Below are positions 1 to 11,598 of a DNA stretch of 64,000 nt, piece after piece. Below the pieces are notes generated by a model that did no database searches, was not told where the DNA came from, and was given only the letters and a program-made list of their open reading frames with translations. The translations under genes and the position numbers were made by a program. Source of the DNA: Amphichorda felina. Taxonomy: Eukaryota > Ascomycota > Sordariomycetes > Hypocreales > Bionectriaceae. The stretch is taken from positions 124,001 to 188,000 of the forward strand of contig JAEMHR010000002.1 in the NCBI GenBank assembly GCA_016490725.1, in the 5' to 3' direction. How positions within the stretch are numbered: position 1 is the first letter of the stretch; every line of letters begins with the position of its first letter.

Positions 1-1470
1 CCTGCTGGATTGCACAGGACCTGTTGTCGATCCAGCTTGAGATCCAAATCCCAGCGAGGACATTCGCTCCGCGCCAATCTCGCCGTTTCCATTTCGATGT
101 AGTGGCGGAAAGTCGTCGACGCTTGTCGGCTGTGCCTGCTGGGTAGACGTCCCTTGAGCTCCAAATCGGAACGAACCATGTTGAGACATCCGGGAAGATG
201 GAGGGCTGAAGAGATCGTCTTGGCCAGCTTGGGATGATAGGGGCGTCGGTTGTTGATTACGCTGCACAGGTGCGCTAGTGTTGCGAGACCCCGCGTTGGA
301 CGCATTCGACCACAATGAAGCTTGGCTCGGATTCGGCATCTGGGGGTTGTTCGATAGCGACGGAAACTCCCTGGAAAATGTCAGCCGCTCTGCTATATCA
401 ACTATTGATAGCTGCCAGCTATTGATCTTCCCAAGGTGGTGGTCATCAGTCAGTACCCCTTAAGAACAGCTGCATACGCGGGGCCAGAGGAGCAGCCAGG
501 AGTGGCTTCTCTGTCCGCCAACTCTGTAGCTCTCTTAACCAAAATGGCTTTTTTCATACGGCCAGACATGGCTATAGCCCATGCAGCCAGGCGCAGACGT
601 GTTGTATGTAGGTATGGAGCAACCAAGGGAGTAGGAGCAAAGCGACAGCCTGGGAAGCAACGAAGACGAGAGTGGGGTGGAAAGAACGTACGACGGATCT
701 AAAGGTGTCGCCGGCTGCGAACCGCTCAAGCTTTGAGCAAAGCTGACGTTGCCGCCCATTTGGCGGCTTGGATTTTGAATTCCACCACCGCCCATTGGCA
801 CACCACCCCCAAAAGCCCAGCCTGAGTTATTGTTTGCTATTCAACAGGGACCCGTCAGTGTCAGTCATGCCACCTGGTGACGGTAGCCGGCAGCTGTCCG
901 CCAGCCGGCCGCGCAATGGGGCCCTCTCCACCAACACCAGGCAGGCGGGCAAAGGTCGGCAAAGAGCTCTCGACTTACCCATCTTGCCGTTTGGTAGACG
1001 GCTTGACACGGATCTACTTGGCTGTTGGGATTGTTGTTGGTTTCCAAAACCACCCGGCATCCCTCGTATCGTTTGCGGCACCGCACCTGAAGTTGGACAT
1101 ACCGTCAGCACCTGTTCCGCTGGGTATGGCTCGTTCGCATGCTCTCCAGCATCTTGCACCGCATCCCATGATAGCTTCCCAACCTCCACAGCCTCGCGGT
1201 CCGATCAGCTCAACGCCAGCAGGTTTACCGCCCGACGTTGCGACCAGCTCCCGTGTATAGCTACCAGTCGAGGGGAGAGGGGTCGGGCGTAAAACAGCGT
1301 CAGGCTCGTGTCGACCGCCTCCTGCAACAGCACCCCTTGCCGGCTTCAGAGCGTCACGGCGCAGAGAGCCATTGTCGGTTCCCAAACAGCGAAGACGTTT
1401 CGCGTGCTTCCTCGGCCCATTGGATTGACAACGTGTGACGAGATCGGGAGGTCCTACCTGGCCGATTCAT
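1..1470 (-). CDS. NOT2: CCR4-NOT complex subunit NOT2, N-terminal part (runs off the left edge)
   Basis: Four exons can be joined in frame: 1458-1470, 979-1086, 692-821 and 370 down to 1. They give about 207 residues with no stop. The protein starts MNRPGAVPQTIRGMPGGF. It then has a Q/S/G-rich stretch, SLSGSQPATPLDPSEFPSL across the third splice junction, and a VDDFPPL motif, all typical of the N-terminal half of fungal NOT2. The conserved NOT2/3/5 C-terminal domain would lie outside the window. In the family, NOT2 is a scaffold subunit of the CCR4-NOT deadenylation and transcription complex. The start codon sits in a 13-nt exon and the introns are long for this window (371, 157 and 321 bp). 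Identification rests on recognising the family sequence, and the exon frames close exactly. Confidence 0.85.
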
Positions 1471-2120
1471 GATTGCTACAGTTGGCGCACGGCGAAGAGT
1501 CGAAAAGTCCGGTCCTCGGTGTGCGCACGATTCGGAGAGAATTGGGTAGAGAAGACGGGTCGAGTGGCGCTCCTTGGCTCGGTAGCGAGGGTCGAACGTT
1601 GGGCCTCTGGTTGCAAGGTCTGTTGTATGCTGGGGTTGTACGAGAAGGCTCCAGCATCGAATTGCCAGACTGACGTCTGGGGAAGCGATCGCTGTCGGAC
1701 ACAAATGCGCCCGCCCCGGTGAGCCCCACAGCCAATCACGACCTGCCATCCCACCCAACCTAACTGACCGCGGTCGAGGCTGAACTCTAACAAGTTGCCA
1801 TTCCATTCTCTTCTCCCAACAACCCAGAACCATGGCATCAACAATAAGCTTACTTCCGGGGAACCCCGAGCCCCTGTTATGCGTACACTAGTCACGTTTC
1901 TCAAGTTGTGTTTTCTCAGCCTCTCAATACCATGTGGTAATCAATGCATCCCTGTTGCGTTACACTCACGTTGAAACAACACCAGCTGGGTAGCCCAACT
2001 CGTAGATGGATGGATTGCCTTGTACGAAGTAACTAGTAGGAGTTAACCAACGTGTCTCACCGCGACCCAAGGCTGAGCGATACAACGGCAATGATCCAAT
2101 GATCTCAAGGTTTATCTATT
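1471..2120. other. Intergenic spacer: NOT2 upstream region and CobW-gene 3' flank
   Basis: 650 bp between the NOT2 start codon and the stop codon of the next minus-strand gene. It should hold the NOT2 promoter and 5' UTR. I see no supported gene, only short overlapping frames on both strands without codon bias or family resemblance. Confidence 0.6.
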
Positions 2121-3533
2121 CTAGTTGACAAATTGCCTAAAACTACCCTCAAAGTCGACACTGGCCACGTGTTTGCCAATGAGGATGATTTTACCTTTCT
2201 GGGTCGACTCGGCTCCATTAGGAGCATCAATGAGTTCGAATATCTCCTGCACGCCCTGCAGCATCTTGACCTCGCCATTCTCAAATATCAAACGACCCTT
2301 GGAACGATGGATTTCAAAGTCTACCGGCTCGTCCTTTCCGGGCAGCTTGCTGTCCCAGAGAACAGATCTCAGCCAGCGGTCGACTTGATCAAGCTGGCCA
2401 GGGCGGAGCGGCCCTACAGGAATGGAAACGGTTGATATTGCCTGAAGAGTCAGCTGTGATCTTTGACATGATAGTTGCTTTTCCGAGACTCACGGGATCG
2501 AGGTGGCTGTGTCCCTTCGGGGTAGCTTCGGCCTCGTTGAACTGGTCGTATGCGTGGAGGTCCAGTAGAAACCCCTCCAGTTTAGGCACGACACTCTTCT
2601 CAGTAACATGGATTTTGGCAAGCCCATTGATCGACTCTATCCGCGTCCGAACCTTTTGAAGCTCCTCCTCGGTCACCAAATCGGCCTTGTTGATGACAAT
2701 AACGTCTGCATGCGAAATTTGGACATGAGCTGTGGTCATCAACGGGCCGTGAGCGTCATGGCCATCGTGATCGTCATGGGTCTCAACGTCCCCGCTAGGG
2801 TCGTCGAGACTGCGCAAAATGTTCTTGGCATCCACCAAGGTCACAATGCCGTCCAGGTATATCGTGCTACCCAAGCCATCATCAACCCAGAATAACGGCG
2901 CGAGGTTGCCCGGGTCGGCTAGTCCCGTTGTCTCAAGGAGAATGTAGTCAAAGGCGCCCTTCTTGTCCATCAGAGACTCAATGGCGTTTACACCCGTGTC
3001 CCTGGTCACCTTAGCACCTGCGCGTAAAACCTTGGTGAGCGTTGACTTACTTGACGGAGCAGCAGATGCATCCATTCCCAACCTCGAGCCACTCTTCTAC
3101 CTGTTCACCGCCTTTGTTGACAGTAAGGGACTTCTCGATATCAAGCGCTGTCGCCTGTTAGAAGGCCATGTTACAAGCTACCATGAGACAAATGCCACTC
3201 ACAGTCTCCGAATTCTTTGGGGGTTTAGTTAGTCAAGCAATTTCGTCAATCGAGGGGCACTACGAACCGTTCATAATGACTGCGACTTTCTTGCCATGTT
3301 GGGCTGTGAGGATGTAATTGAGCAGCGTCGTCTTCCCAGCGCCGAGATACCCTGGGTGTCAGGTTAGTGAGTCCGTCCTCCAAAAATGTTGTATCTCTTG
3401 GCATAAAAGACAGGGTAAGATTAGATATACCTGTTACTATAGTTATCGGTACCTTGACAGTGACCTCCTCTTTGGGCTCCCCGGTGATAGCCGTGTTGAT
3501 GAGCTCTGGAGGGGCATCGTCGTCCAAATCCAT
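2121..3533 (-). CDS. CobW/COG0523 GTPase, zinc-regulated metallochaperone (ZNG1-type)
   Basis: Six exons: 3431-3533, 3268-3351, 3203-3214, 3051-3147, 2494-3001 and 2121-2441, which join in frame to 374 aa. Visible motifs are Walker A GYLGAGKTT (residues 35-43), the metal-binding GCICC (Cys 93, 95, 96), LLETTGLADP (switch region), a His/Asp-rich loop (HDDHDGHDAH) and INKADL for guanine recognition, followed by the CobW C-terminal domain. Family members are G3E GTPases that hand metal, usually zinc, to client proteins. YNR029C/ZNG1 is the likely yeast relative. I chose MDLDDDAPPEL as start because it matches family N-termini; an in-frame upstream ATG at 3599 would add 22 residues. Odd: exon 3 is only 12 nt, and one acceptor reads AAG. 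It is head-to-head with MOB3. Confidence 0.88.
3203..3214 (-). other. 12-nt microexon of the CobW-type GTPase gene
   Basis: This exon encodes the middle of the N-E-F-G-D motif after Walker A. It is flanked by an AAAG acceptor and a GTGAGT donor. Without it the reading frame is kept but the conserved EFGD segment is lost, so its inclusion is supported by family conservation. Confidence 0.75.
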
Positions 3534-3965
3534 GGTGGTGGAGGAGGTGGTGGTGGTGACGTAGGGAAAACCCGACGACTGACAACAAGCCACGCACACA
3601 CGCCAACGATGGAGAAACCACTTAGACTAGTAGCAAGAATGTGGAATGGAAGAAACAGACCCCAAATCTCGCTTCGAACGGCTCCGTCAAGAATATAGCG
3701 GGTGCTTGTATTCACACAGTTGTACTTGAATTTTACAGGACGCAAGGGCGCTGGAATTACATGAGGTAGCAGTGCCTCCAATCGGCGCCGCTGTGGTGGC
3801 TTATGGATAGCTACTATGCATCTATCAGCTTCCTATGCACCTACCGAGCACACTCCAAGCGCCGACCCTGTCGCGCAGTGCGAGTATGGCGCAAACCTCC
3901 ATGGAGGCCTTGTTGCAGCTCCGGCCACGTTCGCGTCCTCTCTGCAAACCCCATCCAACTCGACC
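3534..3965. promoter_or_regulatory. Shared divergent upstream region of the CobW GTPase and MOB3
   Basis: 432 bp between two divergent start codons. It contains a GTGGTGGAGGAGGTGGTGG-type purine-rich stretch just upstream of the CobW start. An in-frame ATG for MOB3 at 3816 could give a 50-residue N-terminal extension. No specific operator could be recognised. Confidence 0.5.
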
Positions 3966-5534
3966 ATGGCGCTCGCTCCGAGCTCGCCACGGCTGCCCAG
4001 CCCCCCGCCGCCGGCCGAGATCCAGATAGGGCCGAACTCTCCGTCCGGCGGCCCAGCGGCTAGCCTCCATGCTTCCCAGCTGGAGCAGAGCCTCCTCGAT
4101 GCCAACTCCAAGAGGCGCATACACCCGGGCACCAAGGCCTGTGACATGGCTGCCGGCCCGCCCCTGATGCCCCTGAACGAGGTTGGCCGCTCCTCTCTGC
4201 TCTCACCACACAGACCTAAGCTGACCACAGCGCAGCTCGACTCGCCCTTCCAGCTCCAGGAGCACCTCGCCGCCCTGCACTACCACCTCTCGGCCAACGG
4301 CACCAAGCCCATCGACCGCGACACGGCCATCCAGCTCGCCCAACCGCCCCCCGGCATCAACCGCACCCTCTGGCTCTACGAGCTCTGCCGCTTCCTCATC
4401 TCCCAGTGCAACTCCCTCATCGTCGGCTTCCTCTTCGACACGCCCCCCTGCAGCGCCACCACCTGCCCCGAGATGCGCGCCTCCGAGTGGCAGTTCCTCT
4501 GCGCCGTCCACGAGCAGCCCAAGAGCTGCTGCGCCATCGACTACTGCTGCCACACCCTTGACTGGGCCGCCAACATCGTCACCGACCAGAAGCTCTTCCC
4601 CAGCCGCTTCATCGTCCTCACCGACGCCCACTCCAAGAACGTCGGCGTCAAGAACCTCGTCAACGTCTTCCGCCGCCTGCACCGCATCTTCGCCCACGCC
4701 TGGTTCCAACACCGCAGCGTTTTCTGGTCCGTCGAGTCCCAGACCGGCCTGTACGTCTTCTTCAAGACCGTCTGCGACCTCTACGACCTGCTGCCCGCCG
4801 AGAACTACAAGCTGCCTCCCGAGGCAGAGGGGCTCGAGGCGCCCCCGTTGGAGCCTGAGCCCGAGAGGCCGACGCCGGTCATCCTGAAGCCCCCCTCAGA
4901 GCCACGCGATAATGGTGGTGGCGGTGGCGGCGGCGGTGACGACAACCTACATCCCGGCAGGGGCACCAACACGAGGCGGCACATTAGGAGTAGCCCCTCC
5001 ACAGGCAGCGCCGTGACAACGGTCATCGAGGCCGAGGAGGAGGAGACCGACCGCATGGCCCAGAAGGTCAAGGAGCTGCGCATCTCGGCCCCCGACCCTC
5101 TCTCCGAAGAGCCCGAGGTCGCCGATGTGCCCATGATGGTTGAGGAGGAGGAGTCAGTGGTGCCCATATCTCCCCCGCAAGAAGCCAGCGAGCCGCATGA
5201 CGAAAAGGCCGAGCCTGATACCGCCGACGTGCAAGATCTTGACCAGACTGTTGTGCAAGAGGGCTTGGCACAGGAAGCGGAAGACAATCAACCGGAAGTC
5301 GATCAACCGGAAGTCGATCAACCGGAAGAGGCGCCTTCAGCCGGCGGCGAAAAGGTGGAGGATCCTGAAGCCCCAGAGCCCTCACAGGAGGCTCCAAAGG
5401 AGAAGGAGGAGTCCTCGGTGGATACGAAGGATACTGCAGACGATGCCCCTATCTCTACGCCAGAGCTGAGTGTACCAGCTGAGGCGTCGGCCGAATCAAA
5501 ACCGGAGTCGGAGAGCAAGGTGGAAAGCCAATGA
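3966..5534 (+). CDS. mob3: MOB3/phocein, STRIPAK complex subunit
   Basis: A single open frame of 522 aa from the ATG at 3966, whose context CGACCATGG is good and whose MALAPSSPRLPSPP start matches fungal phoceins. An in-frame ATG at 3816 would add 50 residues. The Mob1/phocein domain (roughly residues 90-290) shows FQLQEHL, LWLYELCRFL, the Cys/His zinc site around TCPEMRASEW and SCCAIDYCCHTLDWAAN, and RIFAHAW. A Gly tract and a long acidic E/P-rich tail with a 15-bp tandem repeat follow. Fungal MOB3 is a core subunit of STRIPAK, which controls cell fusion, septation and fruiting-body development. A 54-bp in-frame segment at 4182-4235 has GT...AG ends and a CTGAC branch-like site, and it interrupts an otherwise conserved stretch, so it may be an intron (504 aa if removed). 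Confidence 0.88.
   Translation: MALAPSSPRLPSPPPPAEIQIGPNSPSGGPAASLHASQLEQSLLDANSKRRIHPGTKACDMAAGPPLMPLNEVGRSSLLSPHRPKLTTAQLDSPFQLQEHLAALHYHLSANGTKPIDRDTAIQLAQPPPGINRTLWLYELCRFLISQCNSLIVGFLFDTPPCSATTCPEMRASEWQFLCAVHEQPKSCCAIDYCCHTLDWAANIVTDQKLFPSRFIVLTDAHSKNVGVKNLVNVFRRLHRIFAHAWFQHRSVFWSVESQTGLYVFFKTVCDLYDLLPAENYKLPPEAEGLEAPPLEPEPERPTPVILKPPSEPRDNGGGGGGGGDDNLHPGRGTNTRRHIRSSPSTGSAVTTVIEAEEEETDRMAQKVKELRISAPDPLSEEPEVADVPMMVEEEESVVPISPPQEASEPHDEKAEPDTADVQDLDQTVVQEGLAQEAEDNQPEVDQPEVDQPEEAPSAGGEKVEDPEAPEPSQEAPKEKEESSVDTKDTADDAPISTPELSVPAEASAESKPESESKVESQ
5287..5328 (+). repeat. 15-bp tandem repeat inside the MOB3 tail
   Basis: About 2.8 copies of ATCAACCGGAAGTCG, encoding repeated D-Q-P-E-V in the acidic C-terminal tail. 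The copies are identical at the DNA level, which suggests recent slippage. Confidence 0.85.
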
Positions 5535-6053
5535 TGCGAAACATGTCGGGAGTATAATGGCGATGCCTTTTCTGATGGTTATTTAATATGGTTAGCTGGG
5601 TTATATCAAGACATGAACGAGCCATTGCAAAGATGGTTCATTTCCAGCAGGCGTGTCACTTCTTGTAAAATAGTTAGATCGTTTTTGAGGACAATGACAG
5701 GATGGACACAACAAAGCCCTACGGCAAGCAGGAATTTATGTTGTCTCAACTCAGAGCTTGCATGTTGTTCTCACCATCTACTACTACTAATCTAAGGAGG
5801 TATTAGTGCATACCTTGGGCAGCCAAGATGCCGCCTACCTATCTTCAAAGTATATTAAGCCGATGTACAACCCGTGAGGAGTGCTGTTTCGTATTCCAAA
5901 CTCCCGTTCCTTCTATGCCATAAATGTACGAATATGTCCTTACCATCTATTTTGCAAAAATACCCAAGCTCGACGACGCCCTGCCACGTCAAAGAGCGGT
6001 AGCCTCTCCTGCCTCAGGGGTATAATCAAGGTTTCGGAAATGTGCAGAGCACT
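5535..6053. other. Convergent 3' spacer between MOB3 and the zinc cluster gene
   Basis: 519 bp of fairly AT-rich sequence between two stop codons. It should carry both 3' UTRs. No gene or structured element was recognised. Confidence 0.6.
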
Positions 6054-8413
6054 CTACCTAGCCTCATCCTCTTCAGGAGACTCCCCCAGATCCATCTTTC
6101 CAAACTTCTGGAAGAGATGCTTGACTTCCCGCACGCTCTCTTGTTGGGCAGTAACGGCGACAGCATTCCGCTCGTCAGCAAAGTCTCGGACACTCCGCAG
6201 GATGGGAGTGAACCCTTCGTCGTTGGGCAGCCACCAGCGAACGCAAGAAGGGTCGCCAAAGATTTTGGCCAGCTTTTGCCGATGTGATAGTGGCCGTATG
6301 TATCTAGACAGGCAGCAGATCAGTACTCGTCTCGAGGGTCAGGTGGTGGGAAAGCTGTCCAACGAGGACTAGCTGACTGTGCGAATAACTCACCCAGTAC
6401 TTTCGCAGAATGCAGCCTTTCTCCTAAGCCACATCTCATGCTTTGAATCTTTGGGCAAAAACACAGATGCTGTCTGCACAACCGACTGCTGTTGCATCAT
6501 TACCCCGTTTGGCGTGTGTGGCCAGTATTGGAGTGTCTCGTAGTATCGGCAAATCGCATACGCATGCTCCTGGAGTTCCGCGAACATCTCTTGGAAAGTG
6601 TGATTCGGCGTCAGAATGATGTGCATAATCATTACCGAATGCCACTCAGCGGCCGCGACTGTGGTGTTAAATATTGGGAAGTCGTAGAGGATTCCAGGCT
6701 CGTAGGGGTTGACGATGTCGTCCGGGTCTGGCTCTCGGCCTCCAAAGTCGGTGACAAGACACTTGGGATCGGTAATGGCAGGATTCCAGCTGTTCCTGTA
6801 GTTGTGCAAGGAATCTTTGAGCCGCTGGTGCTCCTTAGAATATTCTAATGGGGAGATCTGGCCGCGGTTCCTTCGAGCATAAAGTAGGCATTGCTGGCAT
6901 GAAATCTGGCGAAGATGCGCGGATCTATCCGCAATAATCCAGTTCAAATCTCCTGGATATCTTAACATTTGAGACTGGTAGAATTCACGCATTGCGTCGA
7001 AATAGTCTTTTGATATACCAGTCGGAAAGGAACCCCTGAATGCGACAAAGCCGTCGAAACGAGCAAACCAGCTGAGGCACATTCTCCCGAGAGGTGTCTG
7101 CATGACTGTCTGAGGGGAGAAAATCTTGGTGAAGATCTCCAGAGCGGCTTTTTGGTGGCCCAGAATGTTCACCCAATCGCCCAGGTATTCCTGTAGCCAG
7201 TAGAGTTAGCACATATATATGCCCGTTCCAAAACATTGTCGATGGCGCACCTCGATTTGGGCTAGCTGTAGGATAGTCATGAGCGTGGAGACATCATGCC
7301 TCTCCCTTCTTCTTAGGAAGTCCAACAAGAGCATCACGCTCTTGTTATAATATCCCAGGAAATCTTCTATCTTCCCGTCCGGGTTCTGCATTGTTGATTG
7401 ATATGCTGAGAATCCAACCAGGGCATTCAGTAATGCTTCATTTTTTAGTGCCGTCATGGGAAGAATGGTTTTGAAAAAGTCGTCGGTATCGTGATTGATG
7501 CCGTAATGAAAGTTGGTAATGTTCTCATCATACCAGTTGAGATGGTTTTGGTAATCCAGAGGGAGATGAGACCAGTCCAGGTTCCCATTCACTGGCGACG
7601 GGAAATCAGAGGGGTCATATGGGACTGTCGCAAATCCACTTGAGGCTGCTGTGGAACTCGAAGGAGAGGAGCGGTTGTCCTCCTGAGAGGGAGTCTCGGA
7701 ACCATGACGGCCTGAAAAACCTGATGGTGATGCAGTGGCATTCGGAGGCGGCATTGAATGTGTGTTATCCGTCTCATCCTGATCGACGATGGTCGGAAGT
7801 CTCGAGGCGGAGTCGCCAGTGTCATCTTTATTCTCAGCAGGGGACATAGAGCTGCACTTTTCCGTCTGGGCAGTGTCTCTGGATCGAGAGGATCGTGAAG
7901 CGCTTCCTTTCCGTAATAGTGGTTCAGGGTATACGCATTCCCTGTTACCTTTTTGGCAACCTAGACAAGGTCAGTCTTGACCGTTATTTAATGTAATGGC
8001 ACAAGGTCTCGAAAAAAAAACTTACGTTCGCAGACCGGCCTCTTCTCGTCACACTGTACAGATATCTGTCAGCAATTTTCTCCAGTAAGTTTTCACAACG
8101 GCTACCCTACCTTGACCCGCCGGCTTCTGCAGGTGAAACAACCAGATCGAGTTCTTCTGTGTTTGACAACATCTCCTCCGGGATGGGCTGCCACTGACTT
8201 CTTGCGCCCTTTGCCTTTTGAGCCGTCGATGGCAGCTTCTTGTGTGTCCTGAAGCTGACCAGCATCTTGAGGATGAGCCTCGCTCAACGGAGAGCCTCCA
8301 ATTGGAACAGACCCGACTGGAAAGCCTTGTGCCTGTATGTTTTGTAGTCGCGCGATATTGTGCGGTTCAACCCTCGACATAGAGGTAAGGAAGCGCTGGT
8401 AAGGATCATCCAT
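6054..8413 (-). CDS. Zn(II)2Cys6 transcription factor, UPC2/Moc3-like class
   Basis: Five exons: 8111-8413, 8026-8053, 7251-7960, 6394-7190 and 6054-6303, in frame for 695 aa. The zinc cluster is split by two introns. The N-terminal half RTRSGCFTCRSRRVKCDE continues through RPVCERCQKGNRECVYPEP, giving the C-x2-C-x6-C-x5-C-x2-C-x6-C pattern near residues 91-121. A Ser/Pro-rich linker and a fungal-TF middle region follow (FFKTILPMTALKNEALLNAL, LAQIEEYLGDW). The C-terminus has FGDPSCVRWWLPNDEGF. Family members are nuclear DNA-binding regulators. The resemblance to the Moc3/UPC2 group is from memory and its target genes are unknown. Start: the first ATG of the exon, with the zinc cluster about 90 residues in. 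All introns are 57-90 bp with GT-AG ends. Confidence 0.85.
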
Positions 8414-11400
8414 GTTTGCGAGCTGGTCGGGGTCAATGATGGATCTCTCTTCTGACGTAGTGATTGCGCTCGCGTCTCCACGCTGACACCTTGAGATAAA
8501 GCCAGCTCACTTGGCGTGTGAAAGCCACACTGCGTATGAGCGCGGTGGCTGAAGTCCGAGCAGTGAGGCCAGATACCCCCAAGATGATAGAAGGTATCAA
8601 GTCGGATATATCGTCGGGGATGAGACCACCTAGAATGCCGAGGTAACGCGAAGTCCCTAGATGTCGCAGAAAGAAATTTGTGTAGAAGACAGCTTGCAAA
8701 GTGATTGTGGTTAGGCCCTCAAAGCCGAGCGTCTTAAACTAGGTACTCCACCACGGCTAGGGGTTCTCCCCATCCCGCATTGCCCTCCTAACAGAAACAA
8801 TTCACGGTTGGCTTCGCCGGCCCAAAGCGAGTCACTCCTCTTTAGCCTTGGAATCGACTGCCTGCTCACTGTTGCAAATTGGTGTCACGGGGGTCTCACA
8901 ACAAGTGGCAGTGCTGGAACGCGATCGATTGCAAGGAGTGCAGGTCGTTCTTCCCAACTGGCACATCCGGGTATTAAGAGTGCTTTCAGGGAGTCGTTGG
9001 CAGTTCGTGTAGCAGCCCACGTGAATAATTTCCTCGAAGAGACGGTTCCCTATCTCTCTCGATAAGTGTTGAGCGGGCAAGGAACAGCCTCGAAACATCC
9101 AACAGGAACTGAGTGGGTGGATAGTTGAACACTGAGGGCAGTGATATGCACGAGTCGGTTCAGGTAGGGAGTAAGGGGGCGGTGTGGATATCTATGCGCC
9201 CGGCGAACTGCAGAAACTGCCCGCAAAGAGTGGCCCCAATGGAGGTGCTTTGTGAAGCCCGGTATGCGAGGAACAAATGCGTATCCGAGGGGAATAGCTG
9301 GTTTACTCCGTGCAGCTTGGCCCAAAGCCCGAGGTCCGTCCCACTGAGTATACACAGCGTATTTCCAAATTTACGCAAGTGGCAGTGGGGGTCTGGAAGA
9401 CATTTGCTCCTACGAGAGTGATGTTGTCAGCGGTGTTGCTCTCGTTGGGGTCACTCGACTGAATATGTGAAGATTCTCTGTCAGACAGCCCTCCTGGGGC
9501 CCAAGTTGTCGGCGTCGAGACATGAGAACATATGGATGAGCCATTCGTCACACGAATGAGTGGCATTTAGCCACGACCAGACCCCGACCTACCAAACGTC
9601 AACAACAAGGCCCCAGGATCACCATGCCAAGCTGGGGCACCTACCAAGAAAGCCTCTGCGAGGATACGGGTAGGAGAGGTCGGTGCAAGATGGGAGGACT
9701 CCAAAGAGCAGGGAAATAGGGAGAGGAGTCCGGAAGAGGGGCGACTAGCGCCCCAGTCTCCTAACTCGGTGATAAATGAGAGTGTTCTACTCCGTATATG
9801 GGTACCTTTTGGGTGATTGAGTTTTAGCAGCTGCACCACAGTCGCAGCACGTAAGACGATGAACAGGCAGCCGGTAGCAGGCCTTCGTAGCACAAGTAGC
9901 TGGTAGCGTGAGAGTCCAAGACATCCAAGTGAGTCAAAAGTTTCGATAGGCGCTGGGAGACCACACGGCGGCGCATGGGGGGACGGATAAAGAAGGGCCG
10001 AGATCCTGGGCAGTTCTCCGTAGGTTCGTCCCTTGAGGCAAGTTCGGACCTCGCTCGGGGGATAAAGCCGGGAGTTCTGAGCCTCAGAGGGCGACGGGAT
10101 AGGTTGGTGGGGAGTTGAGACTGTCGCCAGGGCATGGGATCTGGGGATGCTACAGTGCGAGTCGGAATTCGATGTCAACGACTCCACGACTGGGTTGCAG
10201 CATCAACGTGGTAGGGTTAAAGGGGGAAGAAAGAGGGGCCGATTGGGGGCAAGAACCTCAAAAGGGCACCAGACGAGAGAAGCGCCGGCGACGAGTTGGA
10301 CCTCAAGGCTGGTATCACCCGCCTTGGCGCCTGGTCCCAGCGCCCCAGCAGCAGCAGCGTGGCCCTACGAGTATGCACATCTCGATGCGGGATTGCGGGT
10401 GACAGCCTATCGACCAAGTGCCCAAGCGCCCCACAGCAACCTCTCACTTCCCCTGGGGCCGCACTGCGTGGGCGATGTAAGTGCATTTGGTTTCTCCTCA
10501 GCTTACCTCAAGACGTGGCGGGCTTGCGACAGCCGACAGCAAGAGCTAAAGAGCTGGCCAGTGGTGCCAGTATGGAGTACGACTGTACGAGCTCACGGGT
10601 ACGTACTACTAACTAACGTTAGTACGTAGGAAAAATGGGGGTCGGTCGGTGTTAAAAGACGGAACGGCGCGGAGTCCTAAATAAGGTGTGCCCTTCGAGG
10701 CTTTCGACAACGATCGCCCCCGCCAATGACCCGTATTCCGAAAGCCTCGAGGCGGGTCCTGCTTGCGCATTGCCATTAGGTGGGCTTGTGGTGGGCTTTG
10801 GCTGGGGAAATGAGCAGTTTCAACTCCCAACTCTATCCACAAGGCCGGGTACGAGTACTACAGCAAATAGCATAGGTACGGAGTACGGATACCAGATAAC
10901 AACAGATCGATCAACTGCTAGATGAATAGATTGGCATTGACAGACGGGATTCTGGGCATTCAATGGCGACCAAGACCCCTGGGTGCGGGAGATGCAACAC
11001 AGATGACCCAGGATCATCCACAGTTATTATTAGTACCACCAGGAGTAGGTCCCTACCACTATAGTAGGCGGTACCTCTTTGGTACATACGAATACGGATA
11101 CCTACGTAACCTGTACTTACCAAGTATTTACCCAGGTACTGTTTTATAAGACAACGCGCTGATCTGGTAGGCTACAGCAACGCCAGTACGAGTGCTACTA
11201 GTAGTAGTAGTACCTTCCAGCAAAACCCTCTCGCGCCTGGAATTTCCTAGGTTGGGTTCCATGCCTTCAGAACGTCATGGTAAGGTACAGCACTACTAAG
11301 GTGATATCGCTGGGAGGAACTAAGTACTTAGTAACCCCCCCATTGCACATAACCGCACCGGCCACCTCATGCCTACTAGGTACCTACATCTCCATGTCAG

Positions 11401-11560
11401 ATTGCCTGTCAACGCCATCGCACCTACCGCCTTATTACCCGACAGTCCCCGCGTGTTGAGCAGGAGCAGTAGAGTACGAGTACCAGATTCAATTTCCGTC
11501 AAATCGCTGGAGGCCTATTCGTACCTAGGTACTTCAGGTAGGCACGTCCAACCAGAAAGT

Positions 11561-11598
11561 CCGTCTCCCATCCCCCGTCTCCCATCCCCCGTCTCCCA
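11561..11598. repeat. 14-bp tandem repeat CCGTCTCCCATCCC, about 2.7 copies
   Basis: Perfect tandem copies are visible directly in the large spacer. This is a simple pyrimidine-rich minisatellite and no function is implied. Confidence 0.9.

Noticed and set aside
8433..8699. 88-codon minus-strand frame just upstream of the zinc cluster gene
   Set aside because: Hydrophobic, protein-like in places, but it cannot be spliced sensibly onto the zinc cluster start and matches nothing I know.
9567..10187. 206-codon minus-strand open frame in the 4.9-kb spacer
   Set aside because: No domain, biased composition, overlapped by frames on the other strand, and no family resemblance. Treated as chance.
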